Shown piece after piece: positions 9,185 to 17,032 of a stretch of DNA of 64,000 nucleotides (its first letter is position 1; each line of letters opens with the position of its first letter). Below the pieces are notes generated by a model that did no database searches, was not told the DNA's origin, and saw nothing but the letters and a program-made list of their open reading frames with translations. Location: the NCBI RefSeq assembly GCF_017573545.1, contig NZ_JAGEOK010000012.1:1-64000 (forward strand), written 5' to 3'. Origin of the DNA: Actinomadura nitritigenes (GTDB taxonomy: Bacteria; Actinomycetota; Actinomycetes; Streptosporangiales; Streptosporangiaceae). Both the position numbers and the translations under genes were made by a program.

Positions 9185-10954
9185 TCACGCTTCGCAGATG
9201 CGGACGAGCTCGTTGGCCGCCCAGCGGATGGACGGGTGGTCGTCGTCGAGCAGGTGCCGCAGGGACGGGACCGCCGCCTTGACCGCCTCCCGCTCGTCGC
9301 CGGGGCCGTCCGCGATGTCGGCGATGAGGAGCAGGAGGGTGTTGCGGGCCCGGTTGCCGGGGACCAGCATCCGCTCCACCAGGAACGGGACGGCGGGCGC
9401 GGCCGCCGCGTTCGGCCCGTGCCGGGAGACCAGGAGTTCGTAGAGGCGCTTGACCGCGGCCTGCGCCGCGTCCTCGTCGTCGGAGGCGAGCGTGCCGAGC
9501 AGGCCGGGCACCTCCACGGCCGGGCCGTGGTTGGACCAGAGGTCCTTCCAGGCGATCCGGTCGATCCGCGAACGGAAGTCCCGGTCCGGCCAGAGGCGGT
9601 CCAGGTCGAGGCGGAGCGCGGCCGACCCCCCGGTGGCGGTCACGTGCAGGACGCCCTCGGGCCGCAGGCCGAGGGCCTCGATGCCGGTGCCGATGCGCAG
9701 GTCCGCGACGGAGCCGGTGGCCAGGTCCCAGATCCGGACGAGGCCGTCGGCCCAGGCGGCGGCGACGGCGGCGCCGGTCTCCAGGGTCGCGCCGGCCAGC
9801 GCGGTCACCGGCGCGTCCCGGTGCGCGAAGGCCCGGGCGAACACCCCGACGCCCGGCTTCCAGCGGCGCAGGACCCCGTTCGCGTCGCCGCTGACGACGG
9901 TGAGCCCCTCGGCGTCGCGGACGCAGGCGACGGCGGTGACCGGCGCGCGGTGCAGCCTCTCGGCGCCGATCTCGGCGCCGGCGGCGTCCCACACGTGGAC
10001 GTGCCCGGCGGAGGTGCCGGCGGCGGCGGCCGTCCGGTCGCGGTCGGTGCCGGCGGCCGTGCGCCCCGGCAGGTCGCGGAGCGCGGCGACGTCGGGGAGG
10101 GCGGGGACGGCGGAGGCGGCCGGGACGGCGGCGGCCGTCCAGCGCTCGTCGTCGCTGGCGAACGACGCGGGGCCGAGGTCCTCGGTCCGCGGCGGCACCT
10201 CGGCGGGCGCGGCGACGTCCTCGTCGGACCAGGTCAGGCCGAGCGTGTCCAGGACGTCGGTGAGGGCCCGGCGGGTCCGAGCCTGGACGACGATCGCGTA
10301 GTCGGCGCCGGGCCCGCGGCCGTGGCGGATGATCGCGTCCGGCGCCCCGTACGACAGCGCGTCGGTGCCCATCTCCTGCCAGGGCAGCAGGCCCATGTCG
10401 CGGTAGTTGTCCTGCAGCCGCGCCACGATCGCGGGGTCGTCGTCGACGGTCTTGCGCGGCACCCGGATGCTCCAGCCGAAGTGCGCGGGCAGCCGTTCCA
10501 GCGCCAGTTGCAGGAAGAACTCCGAAATGGAGCGGCTCTGCGTCGTCCAGCCGCCGGCGGTGTTGACCACGACCTTCGGGTCGTCCTGGGCGGCCTCGGA
10601 GGCCAGGTATCCCCACTGGTTGACCCACTGGTACTCGGCCATGATGACGCGGACGGAGTCGCCCGGCGGGTCGTCGACGGAGTCGGGGGCGGACGGCGGC
10701 CACTGCGGGTGGGTCCAGTAGAGGCGCGGCCGCATGGCGAAGGAGTTGAACGGCGAGTCCCACCATTCCAGGAGCGCGGCGGGGACCGGTTCGTCCGGCT
10801 CGTATCCCGGCGCCTCGTCCTCTCGGCTCGCCAGCGGGTCGCCGCCGGGATCCCGGTACCCCCATTCGCGCTGCACCTCGTCGAGCAGCGCCCAGCGCGG
10901 CCGGTCCGCGGCGAGCCGTTCCGCGAAACGCCCGTAATCGATGATCTTGGTCAT
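9185..10954 (-). CDS. SMI1/KNR4-like, WD40 and HEAT repeat fusion protein
   Basis: A 589-residue protein that I read as three parts. Residues 1-190 resemble the SMI1/KNR4 (SUKH) fold: ALLEWWDSPFNSF, RLYWTHPQWPP, a MAEYQWVNQWGY block and a SEFFLQLALERL helix. Residues about 300-460 contain degenerate WD40 blades (HVHVWDAAG, GVLRRWKPG, LVRIWDLATG). The last 110 residues are HEAT-like helices (RNTLLLLIADIADG, DDDHPSIRWAANELV). SUKH proteins act as toxin immunity proteins or structural hubs. No toxin, nuclease or secretion gene is adjacent, so an immunity role is only a guess. It is monocistronic, with no signal peptide or membrane segment. Confidence 0.75.
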   Translation of the reverse strand: MTKIIDYGRFAERLAADRPRWALLDEVQREWGYRDPGGDPLASREDEAPGYEPDEPVPAALLEWWDSPFNSFAMRPRLYWTHPQWPPSAPDSVDDPPGDSVRVIMAEYQWVNQWGYLASEAAQDDPKVVVNTAGGWTTQSRSISEFFLQLALERLPAHFGWSIRVPRKTVDDDPAIVARLQDNYRDMGLLPWQEMGTDALSYGAPDAIIRHGRGPGADYAIVVQARTRRALTDVLDTLGLTWSDEDVAAPAEVPPRTEDLGPASFASDDERWTAAAVPAASAVPALPDVAALRDLPGRTAAGTDRDRTAAAAGTSAGHVHVWDAAGAEIGAERLHRAPVTAVACVRDAEGLTVVSGDANGVLRRWKPGVGVFARAFAHRDAPVTALAGATLETGAAVAAAWADGLVRIWDLATGSVADLRIGTGIEALGLRPEGVLHVTATGGSAALRLDLDRLWPDRDFRSRIDRIAWKDLWSNHGPAVEVPGLLGTLASDDEDAAQAAVKRLYELLVSRHGPNAAAAPAVPFLVERMLVPGNRARNTLLLLIADIADGPGDEREAVKAAVPSLRHLLDDDHPSIRWAANELVRICEA

Positions 10955-10994
10955 GCGCCGCCAGCATAGGGCCTTCCGCGGGCGCGGGCGCGCC

Positions 10995-11039
10995 GCTCGT
11001 CCGGTCCCCTCCAGCGGAAGGACCGGGGACCGGACGAGC
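10995..11039 (-). terminator. 15-bp hairpin downstream of the epimerase gene
   Basis: 10995-11009 and 11025-11039 form a perfect 15-pair stem (GCTCGTCCGGTCCCC and its complement) around a 15-base loop. It sits between the stop of the epimerase gene and the start of the WD40 gene, both on the minus strand, so it should end the epimerase transcript. Confidence 0.7.
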
Positions 11040-11104
11040 CCCGGGCGGGCGGGCCGGTGCGCCGCCGCGGCAGGCCCCGCGGGACCGCCGGGCCGGCGCG
11101 CGGG

Positions 11105-12118
11105 TCAGGCGACGTCGAGTTCCCGGCGCCGCTCGGCCCACTGCAGGGAGTGCCGGATGGCGTCCTCGATCGTGTACTCGGGCTTCCAGCGCAGCAGCTC
11201 CCACGCCTTGTCGGGCCGGACGAACGCGCCGACGACGTCGCCGGGGCGCGCCGGGGCCTCCTCCGCGACGAACGCGTCCCCGACGACCTCGCGGAACGCC
11301 TCGACCAGCTCCCGGACGGTGGTGCCGTCGCCGGTGCCGAGGTTGATCACCTCGTAGCCGGAGCCCTCCCCGGCCGGCCGCAGCGGCGGGACGACGGAGT
11401 CGAACCGGTCCGCCGCCTCGCAGAACGCGCGGGCGATGTCCCAGACGTGGATGTAGTCGCGGATCGCGGTGCCGTCGCGGGTGTCCCAGTCCACTCCGGT
11501 GATCTTGAACGGGACGCCCAGCTCGTACGACTCGATCATCTTGCCGAGCGCGTGCGTCGGCTTGCTGTTCTGCAGGCCGGTGCGCAGCTGCGGGTCGGCG
11601 CCGATCGGGTTGAGGTAGCGCAGCGAGACGACCCGCAGCGAGGTGGCCCGGCAGACGTCCTCCAGCATCAGCTCGGCCATCATCTTCGAGCGGGTGTAGG
11701 GGTTCTGCGGCTCCAGCGCCGAGGTCTCCGTCACCGACAGGTCGGCCTCCGGCCGGTACATGCCCGCGGTCGACGCGAAGATCATCCGGTCGCAGCCGTT
11801 GCGGACGAGGTGCTCGGCGAAGTCGCGGGTGCGGCCCAGGTTGACGCGGTAGTAGCGGAGCGGGTCCGCCATCGAGTCCGGCACCACGATCAGCGCCGCG
11901 CAGTGCACGGCGACGGCGATGTCCGGATGCTCCCGGAAGATCGTGTCGACCAGCTCCCCGTCCCCGATGTCGCCCTGGTAGAAGATCTTCCCGTCGGTGA
12001 ACTCCTGCCGGCCGGTGATGAGGCTGTCGAGCACCACCGGCGTGACCCCGCGTTCGGCGAACGCGGACGCGATCGTGCTGCCGATGAACCCGGCTCCCCC
12101 TGTGATCAGGACTTTCAT
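11105..12118 (-). CDS. galE: UDP-glucose 4-epimerase-like NAD-dependent SDR
   Basis: An extended SDR of 337 residues. The Rossmann motif GGAGFIGSTIA is at 7-17, the serine loop is FASTAGMYRPEAD and the catalytic YTRSK carries Y and K. SLRYLNPIGADP and the TAIRDYIHVWDIARAF block are typical of GalE. The ATG at 12118 is preceded by AGGGGA; a longer frame has no support. It is divergent from the polysaccharide regulator and operon and would supply UDP-galactose or a related sugar to it. Only the 4-epimerase class is supported; the exact sugar is not. Confidence 0.88.
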   Translation of the reverse strand: MKVLITGGAGFIGSTIASAFAERGVTPVVLDSLITGRQEFTDGKIFYQGDIGDGELVDTIFREHPDIAVAVHCAALIVVPDSMADPLRYYRVNLGRTRDFAEHLVRNGCDRMIFASTAGMYRPEADLSVTETSALEPQNPYTRSKMMAELMLEDVCRATSLRVVSLRYLNPIGADPQLRTGLQNSKPTHALGKMIESYELGVPFKITGVDWDTRDGTAIRDYIHVWDIARAFCEAADRFDSVVPPLRPAGEGSGYEVINLGTGDGTTVRELVEAFREVVGDAFVAEEAPARPGDVVGAFVRPDKAWELLRWKPEYTIEDAIRHSLQWAERRRELDVA

Positions 12119-12356
12119 ATGGCATCCCCTGAGCCAGTGCGTCCCTGCTCGGTCACGCACAGGATCAGCAGGCGGTCGCGGATGGTCAACGGACGGCACT
12201 CCAGGTGTCCGGGTCCGGACGGCGGTGAACCGGCGCCCGGTACGGGGCGTCCGCGCACGGTTCCTCGCGCGCGCCCCCACCTGCGAGGATCTCCGGGCGG
12301 GCGCGCGGGCCGGGTTCCGTGCCCGGTGCCCCGGGCCCCGCGGCATGTCCGAAACG

Positions 12357-12371
12357 ACTACAGCGTTTGCA
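12357..12371 (-). promoter_or_regulatory. Motif upstream of the response-regulator gene, shared with the EPS promoter
   Basis: On the minus strand this reads TGCAAACGCTGTAGT. It matches 13 of 15 positions of the site at 13115-13129. An AAACG/CGTTT inverted pair (12352-12356, 12364-12368) overlaps it. It lies 37 bases before the regulator start, in the 290-nt divergent region shared with the epimerase gene. A binding site for the LuxR-type regulator is the simplest reading; a shared promoter element is the alternative. Confidence 0.5.
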
Positions 12372-12408
12372 GGATCCGCATCGCCCCCGCACCGGTCATC
12401 GTCGGTGG

Positions 12409-13077
12409 ATGCAACCGATCCGGGTCCTGATCGTGGACGACCACGCGCTGTTCGCCGAGGCGCTCGCCGCCCGGCTGGGCCGCGAACCCGATCTGGTGAT
12501 CCTGCCGATCGCCGCGGACGTCCGGCGCGCGCTGGCGCTCGCCGGCACCGAGCAGCCGCAGGTGATCGTGCTGGACATGACGCTGGGCGCCGAGAGCGGC
12601 CTGGACGTCCTGGACCGCGTCCGTGAGGACCACCCCGACGTGCGGGTGGTGGTGCTGACCGCGATGAGCGACCTGGACACGCTGGTGCAGGCGGTGCGGC
12701 GGGGTGCGGTCGGCTGGCTGTCGAAGACCGAGGGCGCCGACCTGGTCGCCGGGGTGATCCGGTCGGCGGCGCGGCGGGGCGGCTGGATCCCGCCGGACGT
12801 GCTGGGCGAGGTGCTGCGCCGGCTCGTCGCGGGCGACGCGCGGGACGGCGGCGGCGCCCGGCTGCTGGCGGAGCTGACGCCCCGCGAGCGCGAGGTGCTG
12901 CAGTGCATGGTCGACGGCCTGGGCCGCGCGGAGATCGCCGAGCGGCTGGGCCTGTCGGCCAACACCGTCCGCACGCACACGCAGAACCTGCTAGCGAAGC
13001 TCGACCTGCACTCGGCGCTGGAGGCGATCACGCTCGCGATGCGCGCCGGGATGCGCCCGGGATCCCCCGAGGGCTGA
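12409..13077 (+). CDS. NarL/LuxR-family response regulator
   Basis: A 222-residue regulator with a receiver domain (acidic pocket VDDH near 9-12, phosphoacceptor D56 in VLDMTLG, conserved K in SKTEG) and a C-terminal GerE/LuxR HTH (LTPREREVLQCMVDG, AEIAERLGLSANTVRTHTQN). The ATG at 12409 puts the receiver directly at the N-terminus. No histidine kinase is adjacent, so it is an orphan in this window. It immediately precedes the exopolysaccharide operon on the same strand, and the shared motif before both suggests that it controls the operon and itself. Confidence 0.92.
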   Translation: MQPIRVLIVDDHALFAEALAARLGREPDLVILPIAADVRRALALAGTEQPQVIVLDMTLGAESGLDVLDRVREDHPDVRVVVLTAMSDLDTLVQAVRRGAVGWLSKTEGADLVAGVIRSAARRGGWIPPDVLGEVLRRLVAGDARDGGGARLLAELTPREREVLQCMVDGLGRAEIAERLGLSANTVRTHTQNLLAKLDLHSALEAITLAMRAGMRPGSPEG

Positions 13078-13114
13078 CCGCCCGGTGCGCCGGGACGCGA
13101 CGGGCGGGGCCTGA

Positions 13115-13145
13115 TGCAAACGGCGTAGTGGGGGGTCGTCGTTTG
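13115..13145 (+). promoter_or_regulatory. Inverted repeat and shared motif upstream of the EPS operon
   Basis: 13115-13129 is TGCAAACGGCGTAGT, the counterpart of 12357-12371. It is also the left part of a longer inverted repeat: CAAACGGCG (13117-13125) against CGTCGTTTG (13137-13145), 8 of 9 pairs. It lies about 70-100 bases before the first operon gene, a natural position for an activator site. Confidence 0.5.
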
Positions 13146-13213
13146 GGCGATTCGGGCGGCATCGGGCCTTCCTACGCTCGGCCGTACGAAGCCGGAGGCC
13201 GGAGGGGAGACCC

Positions 13214-14653
13214 GTGGAGATCGATGAGGTCGCGGCGCGCGTCGCCCGCAGCTACTGGGCGCTCCTGCTGGTCATGACGGTCGTCCCGCTGGTGCTGGTG
13301 GGCGGCCTGATGAGCCGGCAGGACCCGCCCGCGGTCGCGAAGACGCGCCTGCAGGCCACCGCGAAGGCGGCGGACGCGGCGGCCGGGGACGCGGGCGTCA
13401 GCACCGTGGTCAGCCAGGTGAAGGCGTTCGCGACCAGCGACAACCTGCTCGCCGGGGTGCTGGGGCAGCTGCGGCTGCACCGGTCCACGACCAAGCTCGC
13501 CAAGGACATCGGGGTCGCCGGGCTCGGCACCTCCACGGTCGTCGAGCTGTCGGTGAAGGACAAGGACCCGCAGGCCGCGCGGAAGCTGACCGACGCGATC
13601 GGCGCCGCCGTGGTGAAGGAGATCAACGACTCCAACCAGGGCGCGATCAACCAGCAGCTCGGCGACATCGACAAGCGGGTGCGGGACCTGGAGAAGAGGC
13701 TCGGGCCGCTGTCGCGGCGGGCCGGCGCGCAGCCCAACCCCGACATCGGCGCCGCGAACGAGCGGGAGCGGGTGCAGGCGGAGCTGACGGACCTGCGGTC
13801 GAACCGGTCGGACCTGCAGGCGCAGCTGCTGGCGGCCGGGAACGCCTCGGTGGTGCAGCCGGCGGTGCTGGCACCGAAGAGCGACCCGGCGGTCATGATG
13901 GCGGTCGTCGCGGGACTGGTCGGGCTGATCGCCGGGATCCTCATCGCGGTGCTGAACGAGATGGCCCGCCCCACGATCCCCGGGCAGCGGCGGGTCGCGC
14001 GGCGGCTCGGCGTCCCGCTGCTCGGCTGGGCCGACAAGGGCCCGGCGGAGCTCGCCGACCTCGGCCGGCGGGTCCGGCTCGCCGCCCGCAAGGAGGAGGT
14101 CGGGCAGGTCACCCTGGTCGGCGCGCCCGGACCGCTGCCCGCCGACCTGGTGTCGTCGGTGGCGTCGGCGGTGTACGGGGACCGGACGAAGGTGGTCGGC
14201 GCCCGTCCCGTCCGGCAGCGTCCGGGCGAGGGCGACGGTGGCGGCACCGTGACCGGCGCCGCCGCGAAGCGGAAGGGTGGCCGGCCGAAGAAGGACGACG
14301 GGTCCGGCGACGAGCCGGGCGACGGCCCGTCGGTGAACAGCTCCGGTCCCGGCACGGGCAGGAGCACGTCGGTGGTCCGCGCCGGAGGCGGCACCGCCGT
14401 GATGACGAAGAAGTCCGGCGAGGCGGTCTCCCCGTCGGAGATCACCCAGCCCGTCCCGGTGCCGGGGCGCGCGGTGTGCCACGTGCACGCGTTCGAGGAC
14501 ATCGATCCGGGCTCGGACGACGAGGTCGGGGTGGTCGTGGTGGTCGGTCCGGTGACGCGGGTGTCAGGGCTGGAGACGGTCCGGGACCTGGTCGCCGCGT
14601 CCGGCTGGCCGCTCCTCGGCGTCATCGCCACGTCCCGCAAGATCAAGGGGTAG
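13214..14653 (+). CDS. Polysaccharide copolymerase (Wzz-like) with degenerate kinase-like tail
   Basis: A 479-residue chain-length-determinant type protein. TM1 (about 17-33) and TM2 (about 226-247, VMMAVVAGLVGLIAGILIAV) flank an extracytoplasmic domain with a coiled coil (140-205). After TM2 a Rossmann-like region resembles the CpsD/BY-kinase module, but where the P-loop should be it reads VGAPGPLPADLV, with no GKS/T. A long glycine/lysine-rich low-complexity stretch follows (about 335-420), then a final strand-rich segment ending LLGVIATSRKIKG. There is no tyrosine cluster at the C-terminus. The start is GTG after GGAGGGGAG. It is first in the EPS operon and should set chain length or coordinate export. 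Confidence 0.85.
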   Translation: MEIDEVAARVARSYWALLLVMTVVPLVLVGGLMSRQDPPAVAKTRLQATAKAADAAAGDAGVSTVVSQVKAFATSDNLLAGVLGQLRLHRSTTKLAKDIGVAGLGTSTVVELSVKDKDPQAARKLTDAIGAAVVKEINDSNQGAINQQLGDIDKRVRDLEKRLGPLSRRAGAQPNPDIGAANERERVQAELTDLRSNRSDLQAQLLAAGNASVVQPAVLAPKSDPAVMMAVVAGLVGLIAGILIAVLNEMARPTIPGQRRVARRLGVPLLGWADKGPAELADLGRRVRLAARKEEVGQVTLVGAPGPLPADLVSSVASAVYGDRTKVVGARPVRQRPGEGDGGGTVTGAAAKRKGGRPKKDDGSGDEPGDGPSVNSSGPGTGRSTSVVRAGGGTAVMTKKSGEAVSPSEITQPVPVPGRAVCHVHAFEDIDPGSDDEVGVVVVVGPVTRVSGLETVRDLVAASGWPLLGVIATSRKIKG

Positions 14654-14655
14654 CA

Positions 14656-15813
14656 ATGAGTTCAGCCGGTCAGTCCACCGTTCCGTTCACGATCCCGTCG
14701 GTGTCCGACGAGGTCTCGGACGCCGTCGTCAAGGTCCTCGACTCGGGGTGGATCACCACGGGGCCGCAGACCGCCGCGTTCGAGCAGGAGTTCGCCGACT
14801 ACCTGGGCGCCGCGCACGTCATCGCGGTCGCGTCGTGCACGACCGCGCTGGAGCTGTGCCTGCGCGGGCTGGAGCTGCCGCCGGGGTCGGCGGTGCTGAC
14901 CCCGAGCCTGACGTTCTGCGGCGCGATCAACGCGATCCTGCACGCGGGGCACCGGCCGGTCCTCGTCGACATCGACGAGGACACGCTGGTGCCGAGCCCC
15001 GAGACGGTCGCGGCCGCGGCGGCCCGCACCGCCCCCGCGGCGATGATCGTGCAGAACCAGGGCGGCTACCCGGTGGACGTGGCGGCGCTGGCGGAGGCGG
15101 CCGGGCTGGACCGGACGCGGGTCGTCGAGGACGCGGCGCACGGCCCCGGCGCGGCGCGCGGCGGGAAGCCCGTCGGGTCGGAGTCGTTCGCGGCGTGCTT
15201 CTCCTTCTACGCCACCAAGAACATGCCGATCGGCGAGGGCGGCGCGATCGCGACGAGCGACGAGGGGCTGCAGGAGAAGGTCCGGGCGATGCGGCTGCAC
15301 GGGATGAGCAAGGACTCCTGGAAGCGGTACCTGCCGGGCGGCAGCTGGCGGTACGACGTGAAGCAGATCGGCCTCAAGGCGAACATGACGGACGTGCAGG
15401 CGTCGATCGGGCGTGCGCAGCTCGCCGCGCTGCCGGAATGGCAGCGGCGCCGCGCCGAGATCGTCGCCGCCTACGACGCGGCGTTCCGCGGCCTGCCCGG
15501 CCTGACGCTGCCGCAGCGGGACCTCGGCGGGATCCAGCACGCCTGGCACCTCTACCAGGTCCGGGTCCCGGACCGGGACGCGATCAGCGCGGAGCTGGAG
15601 GCGGCGGGCGTGTCGACGTCCGTCCACTTCATCCCCGCCAACCAGATGACGTCGTACCGGGACATCCTGGGCGCCGACGAGTGCGCGCGGGTGCCGGTGA
15701 CGGACCGGGTCGGCGAGGAGCTGCTGTCCCTGCCGCTGTATCCCGGCCTGACGTCCGACGGACAGGACCGCGTCATCGCCGCACTCACCGAGGCGCTGCG
15801 GGCCCGGAGCTGA
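14656..15813 (+). CDS. DegT/DnrJ/EryC1/StrS sugar aminotransferase
   Basis: A 385-residue fold-type I PLP aminotransferase acting on keto-sugar nucleotides. The N-terminal WITTGPQTAAFEQEFADYLG motif, the SCTTALELCLRG pocket, the VVEDAAHGPGA aspartate and the Schiff-base lysine K188 in FSFYATKNM are all in place. The C-terminal region (HAWHLYQVRV, VHFIPANQM) is typical. Its ATG is 3 bases after the copolymerase stop, with AAGGGG as ribosome site. It implies that the polymer contains an amino sugar, made from a 4-keto sugar. Confidence 0.93.
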   Translation: MSSAGQSTVPFTIPSVSDEVSDAVVKVLDSGWITTGPQTAAFEQEFADYLGAAHVIAVASCTTALELCLRGLELPPGSAVLTPSLTFCGAINAILHAGHRPVLVDIDEDTLVPSPETVAAAAARTAPAAMIVQNQGGYPVDVAALAEAAGLDRTRVVEDAAHGPGAARGGKPVGSESFAACFSFYATKNMPIGEGGAIATSDEGLQEKVRAMRLHGMSKDSWKRYLPGGSWRYDVKQIGLKANMTDVQASIGRAQLAALPEWQRRRAEIVAAYDAAFRGLPGLTLPQRDLGGIQHAWHLYQVRVPDRDAISAELEAAGVSTSVHFIPANQMTSYRDILGADECARVPVTDRVGEELLSLPLYPGLTSDGQDRVIAALTEALRARS

Positions 15814-15815
15814 CC

Positions 15816-17024
15816 GTGCGATGGTTCCCGCCCCGCCCGGCCCGCAGGGACGTCCCGCCCCCGCCCGCCCCGGTCAGCCCGCTCGCGCTGCTGATGGGGC
15901 GGGACGAGGTGGCGCTGGCCGGGCTGCGCGGCCGGCGCCTCGTCCGGGGCCGGCGCGTGCTGGTCACCGGCGCCTGCGGGACGGTCGGGTCGGCGCTGTG
16001 CCGGCAGGTCCGGCGGCTGGAGCCGGAGGCGCTGTGCCTGGTCGACAAGGACGCGGCCGGGCTCGCCCGGCTCGGCCGGGAGCTGGCCGCGGAGGGCGGC
16101 GGGGCCGGTGTCACGCTCGCCGAGGCGGACGTGCGCGACGGCGCCCGCGTCGACCGGGTCGTCCGGGACGCCCGCCCCGACCTGCTGTTCCACACCGCCG
16201 GCCAGAACGAGCTGGCGAAGGTGGAGCAGGACCCGTGCCGGGGGGTCGCCGACAACGTCGTCGGCACCCGGCACGCGGTCGACAGCGCGGTCCGGCACGA
16301 CGTCCAGCGGATGGTGTTCGTCTCCTCCGACAAGGCCGCCGAGCCGACCTCGGTGTTCGGCGCGACGATGCGGCTCGGGGAGCTGCTGCTGCAGACCGCG
16401 ACGGGCGGCCCGACGTGCTTCGCGGCGGTCCGCGTCGGCAACGTCATCGGCGAGGCGGGGGCGCTGCTCAGCCTGCTCGCGCACCGCATCTCCTCCGGCG
16501 AGGTCGTGACGATCACGCATCCGGAGGTCGCGCGCCACTTCATGACGGTGACGGAGGCGGCGGGGCTGCTGATCGAGGCGGCGGCGCTGGCCGAGGAGGC
16601 GGAGACGTTCGTGCTGGACATGGGCCGTCCCGTCCCGGTCGTGGAGCTGGTCCACCGGTACGCCGAGCAGCTGCGGCTGCCGGAGGTGACGATCCGGTTC
16701 AGCGGGCTCGGGCCCGGCGAGAAGCTCGCGGAGAAGGCGTTCGCCGACTCCGAGCGGCGGATCCGCACCGCGCATCCGAAGATCTGGGCGACCCGTCCGG
16801 CGCCGCCGCCCGCCGGGCTGCCGCATCTGCTGGACGAGCTGGCGGCGGCGGCCGGGGCCGGCGACGACGGCCGGGTCCGGATGCTGCTGCGCCGGCTGCT
16901 CCCGGAGTACCACCCGGTGCGGCGCCCGCTGCCGGCCGGCGACCCGCCGCCGCACGGCCCCTCCCGCCTGTGTGACGCCCGTTCTTTTCATCCGGGGTGC
17001 ATCCCCGACCCTCCCGGCCTGTGA
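15816..17024 (+). CDS. CapD/FlaA1-like nucleotide-sugar 4,6-dehydratase homologue, atypical active site
   Basis: A 402-residue extended SDR of the polysaccharide biosynthesis (CapD/PseB) family without the usual N-terminal membrane domain. GACGTVG (52-58) binds NAD, and FVSSDKAAEPTSVFGATMR (168-186) is the active-site segment. Relatives read DK...(Y or M)GAT-K; here F181 replaces the tyrosine position and M185 the lysine, although D172-K173 remain. The usual EKL and MGxPV blocks follow (GPGEKLAEKAF, DMGRPVPVVEL). The GTG starts 2 bases after the aminotransferase stop. By context it should supply the 4-keto sugar for the aminotransferase, but loss of the lysine raises doubt about full activity. 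Confidence 0.82.
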   Translation: MRWFPPRPARRDVPPPPAPVSPLALLMGRDEVALAGLRGRRLVRGRRVLVTGACGTVGSALCRQVRRLEPEALCLVDKDAAGLARLGRELAAEGGGAGVTLAEADVRDGARVDRVVRDARPDLLFHTAGQNELAKVEQDPCRGVADNVVGTRHAVDSAVRHDVQRMVFVSSDKAAEPTSVFGATMRLGELLLQTATGGPTCFAAVRVGNVIGEAGALLSLLAHRISSGEVVTITHPEVARHFMTVTEAAGLLIEAAALAEEAETFVLDMGRPVPVVELVHRYAEQLRLPEVTIRFSGLGPGEKLAEKAFADSERRIRTAHPKIWATRPAPPPAGLPHLLDELAAAAGAGDDGRVRMLLRRLLPEYHPVRRPLPAGDPPPHGPSRLCDARSFHPGCIPDPPGL

Positions 17025-17032
17025 GGTGCGCG

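Noticed and set aside
8805..12125. 1106-codon minus-strand open frame across the WD40 and epimerase genes
   Set aside because: It runs through two real genes in another frame, has no family signals and is composed of Arg/Pro/Gly-rich shadow sequence.
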